From: Blastococcus sp. CT_GayMR20
GTDB lineage: Bacteria > Actinomycetota > Actinomycetes > Mycobacteriales > Geodermatophilaceae
Direction: 5' to 3'
NCBI RefSeq assembly: GCF_004570345.1
Contig: NZ_SPQM01000011.1
Span: forward strand, 7,957-71,956
DNA: 64,000 bases
Positions within the stretch are counted from its first letter, which is position 1. Every line of letters begins with the position of its first letter. Below are positions 37,872 to 45,649 of the stretch, one piece after another. The notes under the pieces were generated by a model, which worked only from the letters and a program-made list of their open reading frames with translations, searched no databases and was not told where the DNA came from. The translations under genes and the position numbers were made by a program.

Positions 37872-38136
37872 GACACCGCCGCCGCGGAAGTCGTCCTTCC
37901 CGGGCCTGGGGGATCTCTCGGGCCGACGCCGGGAGCTGATCGACGAGCTGGTGCGCGTCCGGCAGGAGGGCGACCTCAGCCAGACGGAGATCGCCGCGCG
38001 GATGGGGACCTCGCAGTCGGCCGTCGCCCGGCTGGAGAGCGGGGCGCTCGATGCCCGGCTCTCCACGCTCGAGCGGTACGCGGCCGCACTGGGGCGGACG
38101 GTGGACTGGCAGATCCGACCGTCCGAGGAGTCCTGA
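37870..38136 (+). CDS. XRE-family helix-turn-helix regulator
   Basis: An 88-residue DNA-binding protein. A Cro/CI-type helix-turn-helix occupies about residues 35-58 (LSQTEIAARMGTSQSAVARLE), followed by a helix (STLERYAAALGRTVDWQI). The N-terminus is Pro/Arg/Ser-rich. The small size and HTH followed by a short tail resemble antitoxin-like regulators, but the next gene is a ClpP-like protein rather than a known toxin. The ATG lies inside the concentric palindrome at 37842-37871, so autoregulation and a leaderless transcript are likely. The TGA shares one base with the ATG of the next gene. Confidence 0.88.
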   Translation: MTPPPRKSSFPGLGDLSGRRRELIDELVRVRQEGDLSQTEIAARMGTSQSAVARLESGALDARLSTLERYAAALGRTVDWQIRPSEES

Positions 38137-38810
38137 TGAACCGACCGTCCGGCACCTACCCGCCGCTTCCCCCGTCGCCGCCCGATCCTCCGTTCCCGCG
38201 TCACACGCCGTGGCTGCCCGAACCGAGGCCGACCGGCCCCGGTGCGGTCTCGGCGTCCGCGTCGATGGTCGTGGGCGACCGCGACTGGCTCGGTGAGCGG
38301 CTGCTCGAGCGGCGGGTGGTCGCGTTGGCCGGCGACCTGGACGACGACGCGGTGAACCGCGCGATCGCCGCCCTCGCCCTGCTGGACGCGACGGGCGACG
38401 ACCCGGTGGGCCTCCGCCTCTCGGGCGTGAGCGCCGAGCTCGACACGGTCCTGCCTCTCGTCGACGCGCTCGACCTGATGGGCGCCCCGGTGCACGCGAC
38501 CGCCCTGGGCCGGCTCACCGGACCGGCCGTCGCGCTGCTCGCCGTGGCCGACCACCGGGTGGCCGGGGCGCACGCCGTGTTCCACCTCTGCGAGCCGCGG
38601 TCGCCGCACGGCATCCCGGGCCGGGAGGTGGAGGCGTTGGCCGCGGAGCGCGCGGCCCGGCTTCGGAGCTTCACCGAGCGCCTGGCCGAGGCGTGCCGAC
38701 GTGCGGTCGAGGAGGTGGCCGCGGACATGCGCGCCGGCCGGCTCCTGGACGCAGCGGAGGCCCGGGACTACGGGCTGGCCGACGCCACGGAGCCGGGGCG
38801 CGACCGCTGA
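38136..38810 (+). CDS. ClpP-like protein with apparently missing catalytic serine
   Basis: A 224-residue protein. After a Pro-rich N-terminus (about 1-35) the sequence follows the ClpP/crotonase-like fold: RRVVALAGDLDDDAVNRAIAALALLDA (first strand and helix), LPLVDALDLMGAPVHATALG, GPAVALLAVADHRVAG, a His in AVFHLCEPR, then a long helix and LLDAAEARDYGLAD, which matches the ClpP C-terminal AEEAKEYGLID. Aligning GRLTGPAVALL with ClpP GLAASMGAFLL puts Gly where the nucleophile Ser should be, and the catalytic Asp segment is not recognisable. It is probably a pseudo-protease or a specialised subunit. ATG 38136 has GAGGAG upstream and is coupled to the XRE gene. Confidence 0.72.
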   Translation: MNRPSGTYPPLPPSPPDPPFPRHTPWLPEPRPTGPGAVSASASMVVGDRDWLGERLLERRVVALAGDLDDDAVNRAIAALALLDATGDDPVGLRLSGVSAELDTVLPLVDALDLMGAPVHATALGRLTGPAVALLAVADHRVAGAHAVFHLCEPRSPHGIPGREVEALAAERAARLRSFTERLAEACRRAVEEVAADMRAGRLLDAAEARDYGLADATEPGRDR

Positions 38811-39343
38811 GCGGGCCGGCCCACCGCTACGACGTCGAGGTCGTCGGGCTGCTCGCCTCCCCGGTGCACCGCTACGACGGCCGCCCGTGCACGACGGTCC
38901 CGGAGCAGGCCGGGGACCGACGCGAGCGGATCGAGATCCGGGCGGGCGTCGGCATCCTGGGCGACCGCTACGCCGGGAGGCTCGCCCACCGGGACGCCTC
39001 CGTGACGCTCATCGCCGCCGAGTCGCTCGACGCGCTCGCCCTCGACCTGGGGGTGGCGCCGTTCGCCCCGCTGCTCACCCGCCGCAACGTCGTCCTCAGG
39101 GGCGCGGACGTCGAGAGCCTGCGGAGGACGACCTTCGCCCTCGATTGTGGGGAGGGTGTCGTCGTCCTGCGGGGTGGCCGCCCGGCGAACCCCTGTGCCT
39201 GGATGGACGTCGCCCTCGCACCGGGGGCTCACCGCGGCCTGCGCGGCCGGGGCGGGATCCGCTGCGCCCCCGAGACCGGCGGTGTGCTGCGGCTCGGCCC
39301 CGCCGTCCTGACGCTTCTCGACACGCCCGGAAAGGCCGGCTAG
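38807..39343 (+). CDS. MOSC-domain protein
   Basis: About 178 residues forming a MOSC domain (beta-barrel found in molybdenum-cofactor sulfurase C-termini and YiiM/YuaD-type proteins): VEVVGLLASPVHRYDGRP, GILGDRYAGR, LTRRNVVLRG, and the conserved Cys in RPANPCAWMD. MOSC proteins carry sulfur or bind molybdenum cofactor; the gene lies next to the cox maturation set, so a link to the CO-dehydrogenase-type enzyme is plausible but unproved. The start is unusual: no ATG, GTG or TTG lies in frame between ATG 38693, deep inside the ClpP-like gene, and GTG 38863, inside the domain. A CTG at 38807 overlapping the upstream stop (CTGA) is the best candidate. Confidence 0.75.
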   Translation: MSGPAHRYDVEVVGLLASPVHRYDGRPCTTVPEQAGDRRERIEIRAGVGILGDRYAGRLAHRDASVTLIAAESLDALALDLGVAPFAPLLTRRNVVLRGADVESLRRTTFALDCGEGVVVLRGGRPANPCAWMDVALAPGAHRGLRGRGGIRCAPETGGVLRLGPAVLTLLDTPGKAG

Positions 39344-39370
39344 CGCAGGCATCGACCGACGGGACCGCAG

Positions 39371-39416
39371 GATCTCCCAGGCCGGACGTCGGAGTTCCGG
39401 AGATCGGTACGTCCGG
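39371..39416. promoter_or_regulatory. Two interleaved inverted repeats in the lipoprotein leader
   Basis: GATCTCC (39371-39377) pairs with GGAGATC (39399-39405), and CCGGACGT (39382-39389) pairs with ACGTCCGG (39409-39416). The pairs interleave, so an RNA could form one or the other, or a pseudoknot. The second hairpin lies within ten bases of the start codon and includes the start of the ribosome-binding region. Confidence 0.5.
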
Positions 39417-39426
39417 AGGACCTCCC

Positions 39427-40101
39427 ATGCACATCCCCCAGCTCGCCCGTGCGAGTGCCACTGCGGCCGCCGCCGCACTGCTCCTCACCGCGTGCGGCGG
39501 CAGCCCGCTCGACGGCAAGACCGGGCCGGAGGTCGCGGCCGCGGCCGCCGACGCCCTCGAGGAGGCCGGCTCCGTCCAGGTCTCGGGCACCATCGAGCAG
39601 GACGGCGAGCAGGGCGAGGTCGACCTCTTCCTGCAGGGCGAGGACGCCACCGGCACGCTGACGATGGGCGGCGTCGACGTCGAGCTGCTCAGCGTCGGCG
39701 GCCAGGTCTACCTGCAGGCCCCACCGGAGTTCTGGAGCGGCTTCGGCATGCCCGAGGAGTTCGCCGCGCAGTTCGACGGCCAGTGGGTCGTCGTCCCCGC
39801 CGACGGTGCCTCGGAGTTCGAGGACTTCTCGCTCCAGGGCTTCATCGACCAGCTCCGCAACCCGGAGAGCTCCGTGAAGGACGACGTCACCACCGGCGAG
39901 GTCGACGGCACGGACGTGGTCGTGGTCGAGCAGGAGGACGGCAGCAGGCTGTCGGTCGCCGACGCCGACGACGCCTATCCGCTGGAGATCTCCAACAAGG
40001 GCGACAACGCCGGCACCCTCACCTTCAGCCGTTTCGGCGAGGAGGAGGACATCACCGCGCCCGACGACGCGCTCGACCTCAACGAGCTCGCGGGGTCCTG
40101 A
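39427..40101 (+). CDS. LppX/LprG-like lipoprotein
   Basis: A 224-residue exported lipoprotein. The signal peptide ends in lipobox LLTAC with Cys23. The mature part has DGKTGPEVAAAAADALEEAGSVQVSGTI, repeated beta strands (GTLTMGGVDVELLSVGGQVYL), FDGQWVVVPAD, VVVVEQEDGSRLSV and YPLEISNKGDNAGTLTFSRF. This order matches the LppX/LprAFG half-barrel lipoproteins, which in mycobacteria carry lipids across the cell wall; the ligand here is unknown. ATG 39427 follows GGAGG. A flavin monooxygenase starts 38 bases downstream. Confidence 0.82.
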   Translation: MHIPQLARASATAAAAALLLTACGGSPLDGKTGPEVAAAAADALEEAGSVQVSGTIEQDGEQGEVDLFLQGEDATGTLTMGGVDVELLSVGGQVYLQAPPEFWSGFGMPEEFAAQFDGQWVVVPADGASEFEDFSLQGFIDQLRNPESSVKDDVTTGEVDGTDVVVVEQEDGSRLSVADADDAYPLEISNKGDNAGTLTFSRFGEEEDITAPDDALDLNELAGS

Positions 40102-40139
40102 CCCGGCGGGAGGGCCGGCCGCTCGGCGAGACTGGCCGC

Positions 40140-41588
40140 GTGTCCGGCGCTCCCGTGATCGTGGTCGGCGCCGGGCCGGTGGGGCTGACGGCGGCGCTGC
40201 TGCTCGCCCGGCGGGGCGTCGCCGTCGAGGTCCTGGAGCGGCACCGCGCGCCCTATCCCCTCCCCCGCGCCGTGCACCTCGACGACGAGGTGTTCCGCGT
40301 CCTCCAGGCCGCCGGCGTGGCCGACCCGGTGCTGGCCCGCACCCGGCCGATGGCCGGGCTGCGCCTGCTGGACGGGGCGCACCGCGTGCTCGCCGAGTTC
40401 GACCGCCATCCCGACGCGGGCATCCACGGCTTCCCGCAGGGCTCTTTCGTGCACCAGCCGGACCTGGAGGAGGTCCTCGCCGCAGCGGCGCAGGACGCCG
40501 GTGTCGCCGTCCGGCGCGGTGCGGAGGTGACCGGCCTGACCCAGGACGGCGACGGCGTCACCCTGACCGTCCGCCCCCGGGACGGCGGTGCGGACCGGTC
40601 CGTCCGGGCCCCCGCGGTGCTCGGGTGCGACGGCGCGAACAGCACCGTGCGCGGCCTGATCGGTTCGGCCATGCGCGACCTCGGCCCAGCGGACCGGTGG
40701 CTCGTGCTCGACGTCCGGTCGGCGGACGCGCTGCCCGTCTGGCCCGGCGCACACCAGGTCTGCGACTCGCGGCACCCGGCGACGTTCATGCCCGTCACCG
40801 GTGACCGGTACCGGTGGGAGACCCGGATGGCGCCCGGGGAGACCGTCGCCGACCTGACCACGCCCGCGCGGCTGGCGGCGCTGCTGGCCCCCGTCGACCC
40901 CGCGTCCGTCGAGTTCGTCCGCGCGGTCGAGTACACCTTCCGCGCACAGGTGGCCGACCGCTGGCGAGCCGGGCGCGTGCTGCTGGCCGGGGACGCCGCC
41001 CATCTGAGCCCGCCGTTCGTCGGCCAGGGCATGGGGCTGGGGCTCCGTGACGTCCACCAGCTGGTCTGGAAGCTGGCCGACGTCCTCGACGGGGCCGCCG
41101 ACGAGGAGCTGCTGGACACCTACCAGGCCGAGCGCGAGCCGCACGCCCGTGCGCTGATCCGCGTCGCCCTGCTGCTGGGTCGGCTCATGACGGGTGGAGG
41201 GCGCGGTGGCGACGTCGTCCGCCGGGGGGTGCTGGCCGCCGTCCGGCGGATCCCGGCCGTCGCCGCGCTGGCCACCGACAGTCGGACCCCGCCGCTCCGA
41301 CCGGGTCCGCTGGTCGAGCGCCGCGGGCGGGCGGGTCGCCGGCTGGCCGGCACGCTCGTCCCCGACCCCGAGGTGGTCGCCGACGGCCGGTGGTGCCGCC
41401 TGGACGACGTCCTCGGGCCGGGGGAGTCGGAACTCACGTCGGACCTGTGCGTCCACCGGGCCGACGGCAGCGAGGTGTCCCTCGAGGACCCCGGGGGGAC
41501 GCTGCACCGGTGGCTGGGGAGCGCTCCCCGGATCGGCATCCGTCCCGACCGCATCGTCCGCGCCGTGCTCCCGCGGTCCCGGGGCTGA
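40140..41588 (+). CDS. Class A FAD-dependent monooxygenase, MhpA-like
   Basis: A 482-residue cytosolic flavoprotein. The N-terminal FAD-binding motif is VVGAGPVGLTAALLLARRG, the DG motif is LGCDGANSTVRG, and the GD motif is LLAGDAAHLSPPFVGQGMG. These define the group A hydroxylases that use NAD(P)H and O2 to hydroxylate an aromatic ring. The PRAVHLDDEVFRVLQ and HQPDLEEVL segments resemble 3-(3-hydroxyphenyl)propionate hydroxylases (MhpA). No aromatic catabolic genes adjoin it, so a role in tailoring or resistance is equally possible. GTG start at 40140; there is no strong ribosome binding site. Confidence 0.87.
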   Translation: MSGAPVIVVGAGPVGLTAALLLARRGVAVEVLERHRAPYPLPRAVHLDDEVFRVLQAAGVADPVLARTRPMAGLRLLDGAHRVLAEFDRHPDAGIHGFPQGSFVHQPDLEEVLAAAAQDAGVAVRRGAEVTGLTQDGDGVTLTVRPRDGGADRSVRAPAVLGCDGANSTVRGLIGSAMRDLGPADRWLVLDVRSADALPVWPGAHQVCDSRHPATFMPVTGDRYRWETRMAPGETVADLTTPARLAALLAPVDPASVEFVRAVEYTFRAQVADRWRAGRVLLAGDAAHLSPPFVGQGMGLGLRDVHQLVWKLADVLDGAADEELLDTYQAEREPHARALIRVALLLGRLMTGGGRGGDVVRRGVLAAVRRIPAVAALATDSRTPPLRPGPLVERRGRAGRRLAGTLVPDPEVVADGRWCRLDDVLGPGESELTSDLCVHRADGSEVSLEDPGGTLHRWLGSAPRIGIRPDRIVRAVLPRSRG

Positions 41589-41641
41589 GGTTGACGTCGC
41601 CTTAGCGTGGCCTTGTCCCGGGCGGTCGCACATTTGCCGGC

Positions 41642-42163
41642 ATGAGAAAGCCAGTGATCATCGCAGCCGCCCTCGCCATGAGCGCCTCCGTGGCCGGGCT
41701 CGCCTATGCCGCCGCTCCCAGCGGCTCGACGCCGACGGAGGACTCCTCCGTGGTCACGACGGTGCCGTCGGGCACCACGTCCTCGTCCACCGCCTCGAGC
41801 TCGTCGTCCACCGCCGAGCGGACGGCGGAGACCACCCCCACCTCGGTGCCCACCCACTCCTCCCGCCCGGACGACCACGGCGGCGACCGGGTCGGCGGCG
41901 GCCACGGTGCCGACGACGGCCCCGGCCACGGCACTGCGACGCACAGCTCGTCGACGCCGAGCCCGACGTACGACGCCCCGGACGACAGCGACGGCCGGGT
42001 CCGCGGCGGTCACGGCCGAGACGACGGCCCCGGTCACGACGTCGGTGACGACCACGGCGGTGACCGCCGCGGTGGGGACGACGACAGCTCCGGGCGCGGC
42101 TCCGGCGGGGATGACGACGACAACTCCGGCCGCGGAGGCGGCGGGCGCGGCTCCGACGACTGA
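41642..42163 (+). CDS. Secreted Asp/Gly/His-rich low-complexity protein
   Basis: A 173-residue protein; family not recognised. Residues 1-24 are a clear Sec signal peptide (MRKPVIIAAALAMSASVAG, cleavage near AYA). Residues 25-75 are Ser/Thr-rich. The rest is disordered and dominated by Gly, Asp, His and Arg, with near repeats GGHGADDGPGHG and GGHGRDDGPGHD and a tail of SGRG/GDDDD units. The His/Asp density suggests metal binding, or merely a hydrophilic wall-associated filler. A TTGACG hexamer lies about 50 bases upstream of the ATG, but no good -10 accompanies it. A strong hairpin follows the stop. Confidence 0.75.
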   Translation: MRKPVIIAAALAMSASVAGLAYAAAPSGSTPTEDSSVVTTVPSGTTSSSTASSSSSTAERTAETTPTSVPTHSSRPDDHGGDRVGGGHGADDGPGHGTATHSSSTPSPTYDAPDDSDGRVRGGHGRDDGPGHDVGDDHGGDRRGGDDDSSGRGSGGDDDDNSGRGGGGRGSDD

Positions 42164-42173
42164 GCGACCGACC

Positions 42174-42220
42174 GTGCGCAGATCGTGGTGATGCGCCCCG
42201 CCTCACCACGGTCTGCGCAC
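42174..42220. terminator. 18-bp stem hairpin after the secreted-protein gene
   Basis: Bases 42174-42191 pair with 42203-42220 with one T/G mismatch; the loop is 11 bases. It follows the stop codon by ten bases and has no T-run, so it may be a terminator or an intergenic repeat. Confidence 0.55.
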
Positions 42221-42395
42221 ACTCACGCCGGGATCGCTCAGGACATGCCCGGATCCCTCCCGTCCCGGTCAGGAGCTGCGACGGATCGCCGCTGGTGGGG
42301 CTCCACGTGCGCTGACGTTCCGCGCAACCCACCCCTTGGGGGCATCCGGCGGGCATCCGCTACAGGAAAGCCCGGATCCGTCCGATGGAGCGGAC

Positions 42396-44279
42396 GTGAT
42401 CCTCGAACTGCGGGCCAGGGCGGCCCGGCTGCTCCCCGAGGGTCGCCTGCTGCCCGACGCCGTGTGGCAGCGCCGGCACCGCGCCATCGTGCGGCTGTGC
42501 CTGGCGTCGTCGGCGCTGCTCGTGATCTTCGCCTGGCTGCGCGGCTACGGACAGCCCGCCGCCGTCGCCGTCATCCTCGCCGTCGCCGGCCCGGTGGCGC
42601 TGGCCGTCCTCCCCCAGCTCGGCCGCAAGGGCCAGGCCGCGGCCACCACCGTCAGCCTGATGGCGGCCTCGGTCGCCCTCGTCCACCTGTGGCAGGGCGT
42701 CACCGAGTCGCACTTCATCTTCTTCGTGATGGTCGGCGTGGTCTCGCTGTACCAGGACTGGGTGCCCTACGGCATCGCACTCCTGATGGTGATCCTCCAC
42801 CACGGCGCCGTCGGGACCGTCTATCCGCACGTCGTCTTCAGTCACGAGGCCCAGCACAACCCGTGGGTGTGGGCCGGGATCCACGGCGCCTTCGTGCTCG
42901 CCGCCAGCCTCGCCCACCTCGCAGCCTGGCGGCTCAACGAGGACCAGGTGCTCAGCGACCCGCTGACCGGCCTGGCCAACCGCACCCTGCTCGAGGAGAT
43001 CACGCACCGCGTCCTGCAGCGCGGTGGCGCGGTGAGCCTGCTGTTCATCGACCTGGACGACTTCAAGGACGTCAACGACAGCCGCGGTCACGCCGCGGGC
43101 GACGAGCTCCTCCTCGTCCTCTCCGACCGCCTGCGCGGGTGCGTGCGGCCCGGCGACGTGGTCGCGCGCATCGGCGGAGACGAGTTCGCCGTCGTCGTCC
43201 ACGGTGGTCCGGACGTCGCCCGGGCGGTCGGCGAGCGGGTGCTCACGTCGCTCGCCCTCCCGGTCCCCCTGGACGGCGGCTCCGTCACCGTCCACGGCAG
43301 CGTCGGGGTCGCCGCCTCCACCGACGGGGGCGACGGCACCGCCGGTGCCCTGCTCCGCAACGCCGACCTCGCGATGTACCTCGCCAAGGCCCAGGGCAAG
43401 AACCGCCTGGTCGTCTACGCCGACGGGATGGCCGAGGCGGCCCGCCGCCGTGCCGGCCTGGCCCAGGACCTCGCCGACGCCGCGGTCGCCGGCCAGCTCG
43501 AGGTCCACTACCAGCCCATCGTGCGGCTGACCGACGGGCGCACCACGGGCTTCGAGGCGCTCGTCCGCTGGAACCACCCGGAGCGCGGGCTCATCCCGCC
43601 CTTCGAGTTCATCCCGCTCGCCGAGGAGACCGGTGCCATCACCGGCATCGGTCGCTGGGTGCTGCGGGCCGCCCTGCGGCAGGGCGCGGCGTGGTCCACC
43701 CGGACCGGTGCGCCCCTGCGGATGGCCGTGAACGTCTCGCCCCGCCAGTTCCAGGACGGCGACGTCGTCCGCGACGTCGTCGCCGCCCTCGAGGAGACCG
43801 GCTTCCCCGCGGGGCAGCTGACCCTGGAGGTCACCGAGGGCGTGCTCGTCCGCGACGCCGACTCCGTGGTCGCCCAGCTCGAGGAGCTGCGGGCGCTCGG
43901 GATCCGCATCGCCATCGACGACTTCGGCACCGGCTTCTCGGGCCTGTCCTACCTCCGCCACCTGCCCGCCGACATCATCAAGATCGACCGCAGCTTCGTC
44001 AGCGACCTGCCGCAGGACCGCTCTGCGACCACGCTCATCACGTCGATCGTCGAGCTCGCCCGCACCCTGGGCCTCGGCGTCGTCGCCGAGGGCGTCGAGA
44101 CCGAGGAGCAGCGGCAGACCCTGGTGGATCTGGACTGCGCGCAGGCCCAGGGCTACTTCTTCGCCCGGCCCGAGCCGGCCGACCGCTGCACCGCGCACCT
44201 GCCCATGCCGCTCCCCCGGGTGCCGGCCCCGGCCGGCCCGCCCGCCGCCGAGCGGCTGCGGGGCGCCCGCACGGTCTGA
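42396..44279 (+). CDS. Membrane GGDEF-EAL cyclic-di-GMP turnover protein
   Basis: A 627-residue membrane protein. Residues about 25-180 hold five or six membrane helices. The GGDEF domain begins at DPLTGLANRTLLEE and has FIDLDDFKDVND, an inhibitory I-site RPGD and an intact RIGGDEFAVV. The EAL domain has an intact GFEALVRWNHP, DDFGTGFSGLSYL, KIDRSFV and AEGVETEEQ. All catalytic motifs of both the diguanylate cyclase and the phosphodiesterase are present, so it may be bifunctional; I cannot tell which activity dominates. GTG 42396 with TGGAG upstream is preferred over ATG 42336. It converges with the FMN-binding protein gene 12 bases downstream. Confidence 0.92.
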   Translation: MILELRARAARLLPEGRLLPDAVWQRRHRAIVRLCLASSALLVIFAWLRGYGQPAAVAVILAVAGPVALAVLPQLGRKGQAAATTVSLMAASVALVHLWQGVTESHFIFFVMVGVVSLYQDWVPYGIALLMVILHHGAVGTVYPHVVFSHEAQHNPWVWAGIHGAFVLAASLAHLAAWRLNEDQVLSDPLTGLANRTLLEEITHRVLQRGGAVSLLFIDLDDFKDVNDSRGHAAGDELLLVLSDRLRGCVRPGDVVARIGGDEFAVVVHGGPDVARAVGERVLTSLALPVPLDGGSVTVHGSVGVAASTDGGDGTAGALLRNADLAMYLAKAQGKNRLVVYADGMAEAARRRAGLAQDLADAAVAGQLEVHYQPIVRLTDGRTTGFEALVRWNHPERGLIPPFEFIPLAEETGAITGIGRWVLRAALRQGAAWSTRTGAPLRMAVNVSPRQFQDGDVVRDVVAALEETGFPAGQLTLEVTEGVLVRDADSVVAQLEELRALGIRIAIDDFGTGFSGLSYLRHLPADIIKIDRSFVSDLPQDRSATTLITSIVELARTLGLGVVAEGVETEEQRQTLVDLDCAQAQGYFFARPEPADRCTAHLPMPLPRVPAPAGPPAAERLRGARTV

Positions 44280-44291
44280 CCAGGGGCCTGC

Positions 44292-44771
44292 TCAGAGGTC
44301 GACCTTCTCGTTCTCCCCCGCGTCGATCCGCTGACCGGTCACCTTCGCCTTCGCGAAGCTGAAGACGGTCGCCAGTCGCCCGCCGGGGCTGTCCCAGTAC
44401 TCCGCCGAGTCGCCGTCCACCTTGAGCAGGACGACGCGGTCGTCGTCCGGACCTTCGGGGAACCAGGCCTCGACGGCGCTGTTCCAGAGCTCCCGCTTCC
44501 TCTCCCTGTCCTCGACGACGAACGCGCGCCCGGTCAGAGACACCCACGTGCCGCCCGAGCCGACGCCGACGTTGACCTGCGGAGAGACGGTCACGTGCTG
44601 GACGGCGGAGGAATCCCGCTCGGCGAAGAACCAGAGGTCGCCGTCGAACTCCACCTCCTGCAGCGTCATGGGTCGGCTGGTCACCGTGCCGTCGGGCGCG
44701 GTCGTGGTGAGGAAGCCGAAACGCTCACCCTTGATCAGTTCGGCCACCTTGGCGGTCTGCTCGTCGCTCAT
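44292..44771 (-). CDS. Pyridoxamine-phosphate-oxidase-fold stress protein
   Basis: A 159-residue small cytosolic protein. The sequence KVAELIKGERFGFLTTTAPDGTVTSRPM, then DLWFFAERDSSAVQHV and FSFAKAKVTG, matches the general-stress-protein-26 group of FMN-binding split-barrel proteins. Members bind FMN or F420; the substrate is unknown. ATG 44771 is preferred because the family starts with this SDEQ segment; ATG 44783 would add four residues. It is divergent from the MftE-like gene, sharing a 107-base promoter region. Confidence 0.85.
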   Translation of the reverse strand: MSDEQTAKVAELIKGERFGFLTTTAPDGTVTSRPMTLQEVEFDGDLWFFAERDSSAVQHVTVSPQVNVGVGSGGTWVSLTGRAFVVEDRERKRELWNSAVEAWFPEGPDDDRVVLLKVDGDSAEYWDSPGGRLATVFSFAKAKVTGQRIDAGENEKVDL

Positions 44772-44834
44772 GGTGGATTCCATTGCCCACAACCGGTCCC
44801 CTGACACCCGCGTCCGCGGGTCCGCTCACCGGAC

Positions 44835-44856
44835 CGGGATCCCGTCCCGGATCCCG
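44835..44856. promoter_or_regulatory. Tandem GGATCCCG palindromic motif in the divergent promoter region
   Basis: A perfect palindrome CGGGATCCCG (44835-44844) is followed after three bases by CGGATCCCG (44848-44856), 22 bases before the MftE-like start codon. A possible operator for one or both divergent genes; mirrored at 11189-11210. Confidence 0.4.
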
Positions 44857-44878
44857 ATCCGCGGCCTACGCTGCGGCG

Positions 44879-45586
44879 ATGTCCAATCGGGGCCCCTACC
44901 TGAGCGCGGCCGCCTGGCCGGAGATCCCGGCCGTCCCGCTGCTCGTGGTGCCGCTCGGATCGGTCGAGCAGCACGGTCATCACCTGCCGCTGAGCACCGA
45001 CACCTCGGTGGCCTGCGCGGTCGCCGAGTCCGCCATCGAGGCGTTCGACGGCGCCCTGCTCGCGCCGGCGCTGGCCTACGGCGCGAGCGGGGAGCACGAG
45101 GGCTTCCCCGGGACGATCTCGATCGGCACCGAGGCCCTCACCGGCCTGCTCGTGGAGTACGGGCGCTCGGCCGGACGGTGGGCCGGCCGCGTGCTGCTGG
45201 TGAACGGGCACGGCGGCAACCACGACGCGCTGCGCGCGGCGGTGCCGCTGCTGCGCTCGGAGGGCCGGGACGTCGCCTGGTTCCCCTGCGGGGTGGCCGG
45301 CGGCGACGCGCACGCCGGCCGCACCGAGACGTCACTGATGTTGCACGTGGAACCGGAGGGGGTCCGCCTGGCGTCCGCCGTGGCCGGGGTGACCACGCCG
45401 ATCGGCCGCCTGCTGCCCCGCCTGCGCGCCGAGGGCGTGGCCGGCGTCAGCCCCACGGGTGTGCTCGGCGACCCGGCCGGCGCGTCGGCCTTCGAGGGAG
45501 CGGCCCTGGTGGACGAGCTGGTGCACCGGCTCGTCGCCGCGGGCCGCTCCTGGCGGGTCGACCCCGCGGGCCGGCTCGTCGAGTAG
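44879..45586 (+). CDS. mftE: Creatininase-family protein, MftE-like
   Basis: A 235-residue metal-dependent amidase-fold protein. Motifs: VPLGSVEQHGHHLPLSTDT (metal-binding Glu/His), YGASGEHEGFPGTISIGTE, LLVNGHGGNHDAL, and GDAHAGRTETSLMLHVEP, a run characteristic of MftE, the peptidase that releases the C-terminal Val-Tyr core of the mycofactocin precursor. The length fits MftE. No mftA, mftB, mftC, mftD or mftF is present in the window, so it is either an isolated mftE, the edge of a cluster elsewhere, or a related creatininase. I placed the start at ATG 44879. Confidence 0.82.
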   Translation: MSNRGPYLSAAAWPEIPAVPLLVVPLGSVEQHGHHLPLSTDTSVACAVAESAIEAFDGALLAPALAYGASGEHEGFPGTISIGTEALTGLLVEYGRSAGRWAGRVLLVNGHGGNHDALRAAVPLLRSEGRDVAWFPCGVAGGDAHAGRTETSLMLHVEPEGVRLASAVAGVTTPIGRLLPRLRAEGVAGVSPTGVLGDPAGASAFEGAALVDELVHRLVAAGRSWRVDPAGRLVE

Positions 45587-45649
45587 GGGGGTCGTCCTCC
45601 GGACGACACGCGGTCGGGTGCTTCCTGCGGCCGCGCTGAGCCCCGCGAG

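Noticed and set aside
44879..45586. A mycofactocin biosynthesis cluster
   Set aside because: Only the MftE-like gene is present; neighbours are a lipoprotein, a permease and a GGDEF-EAL protein.
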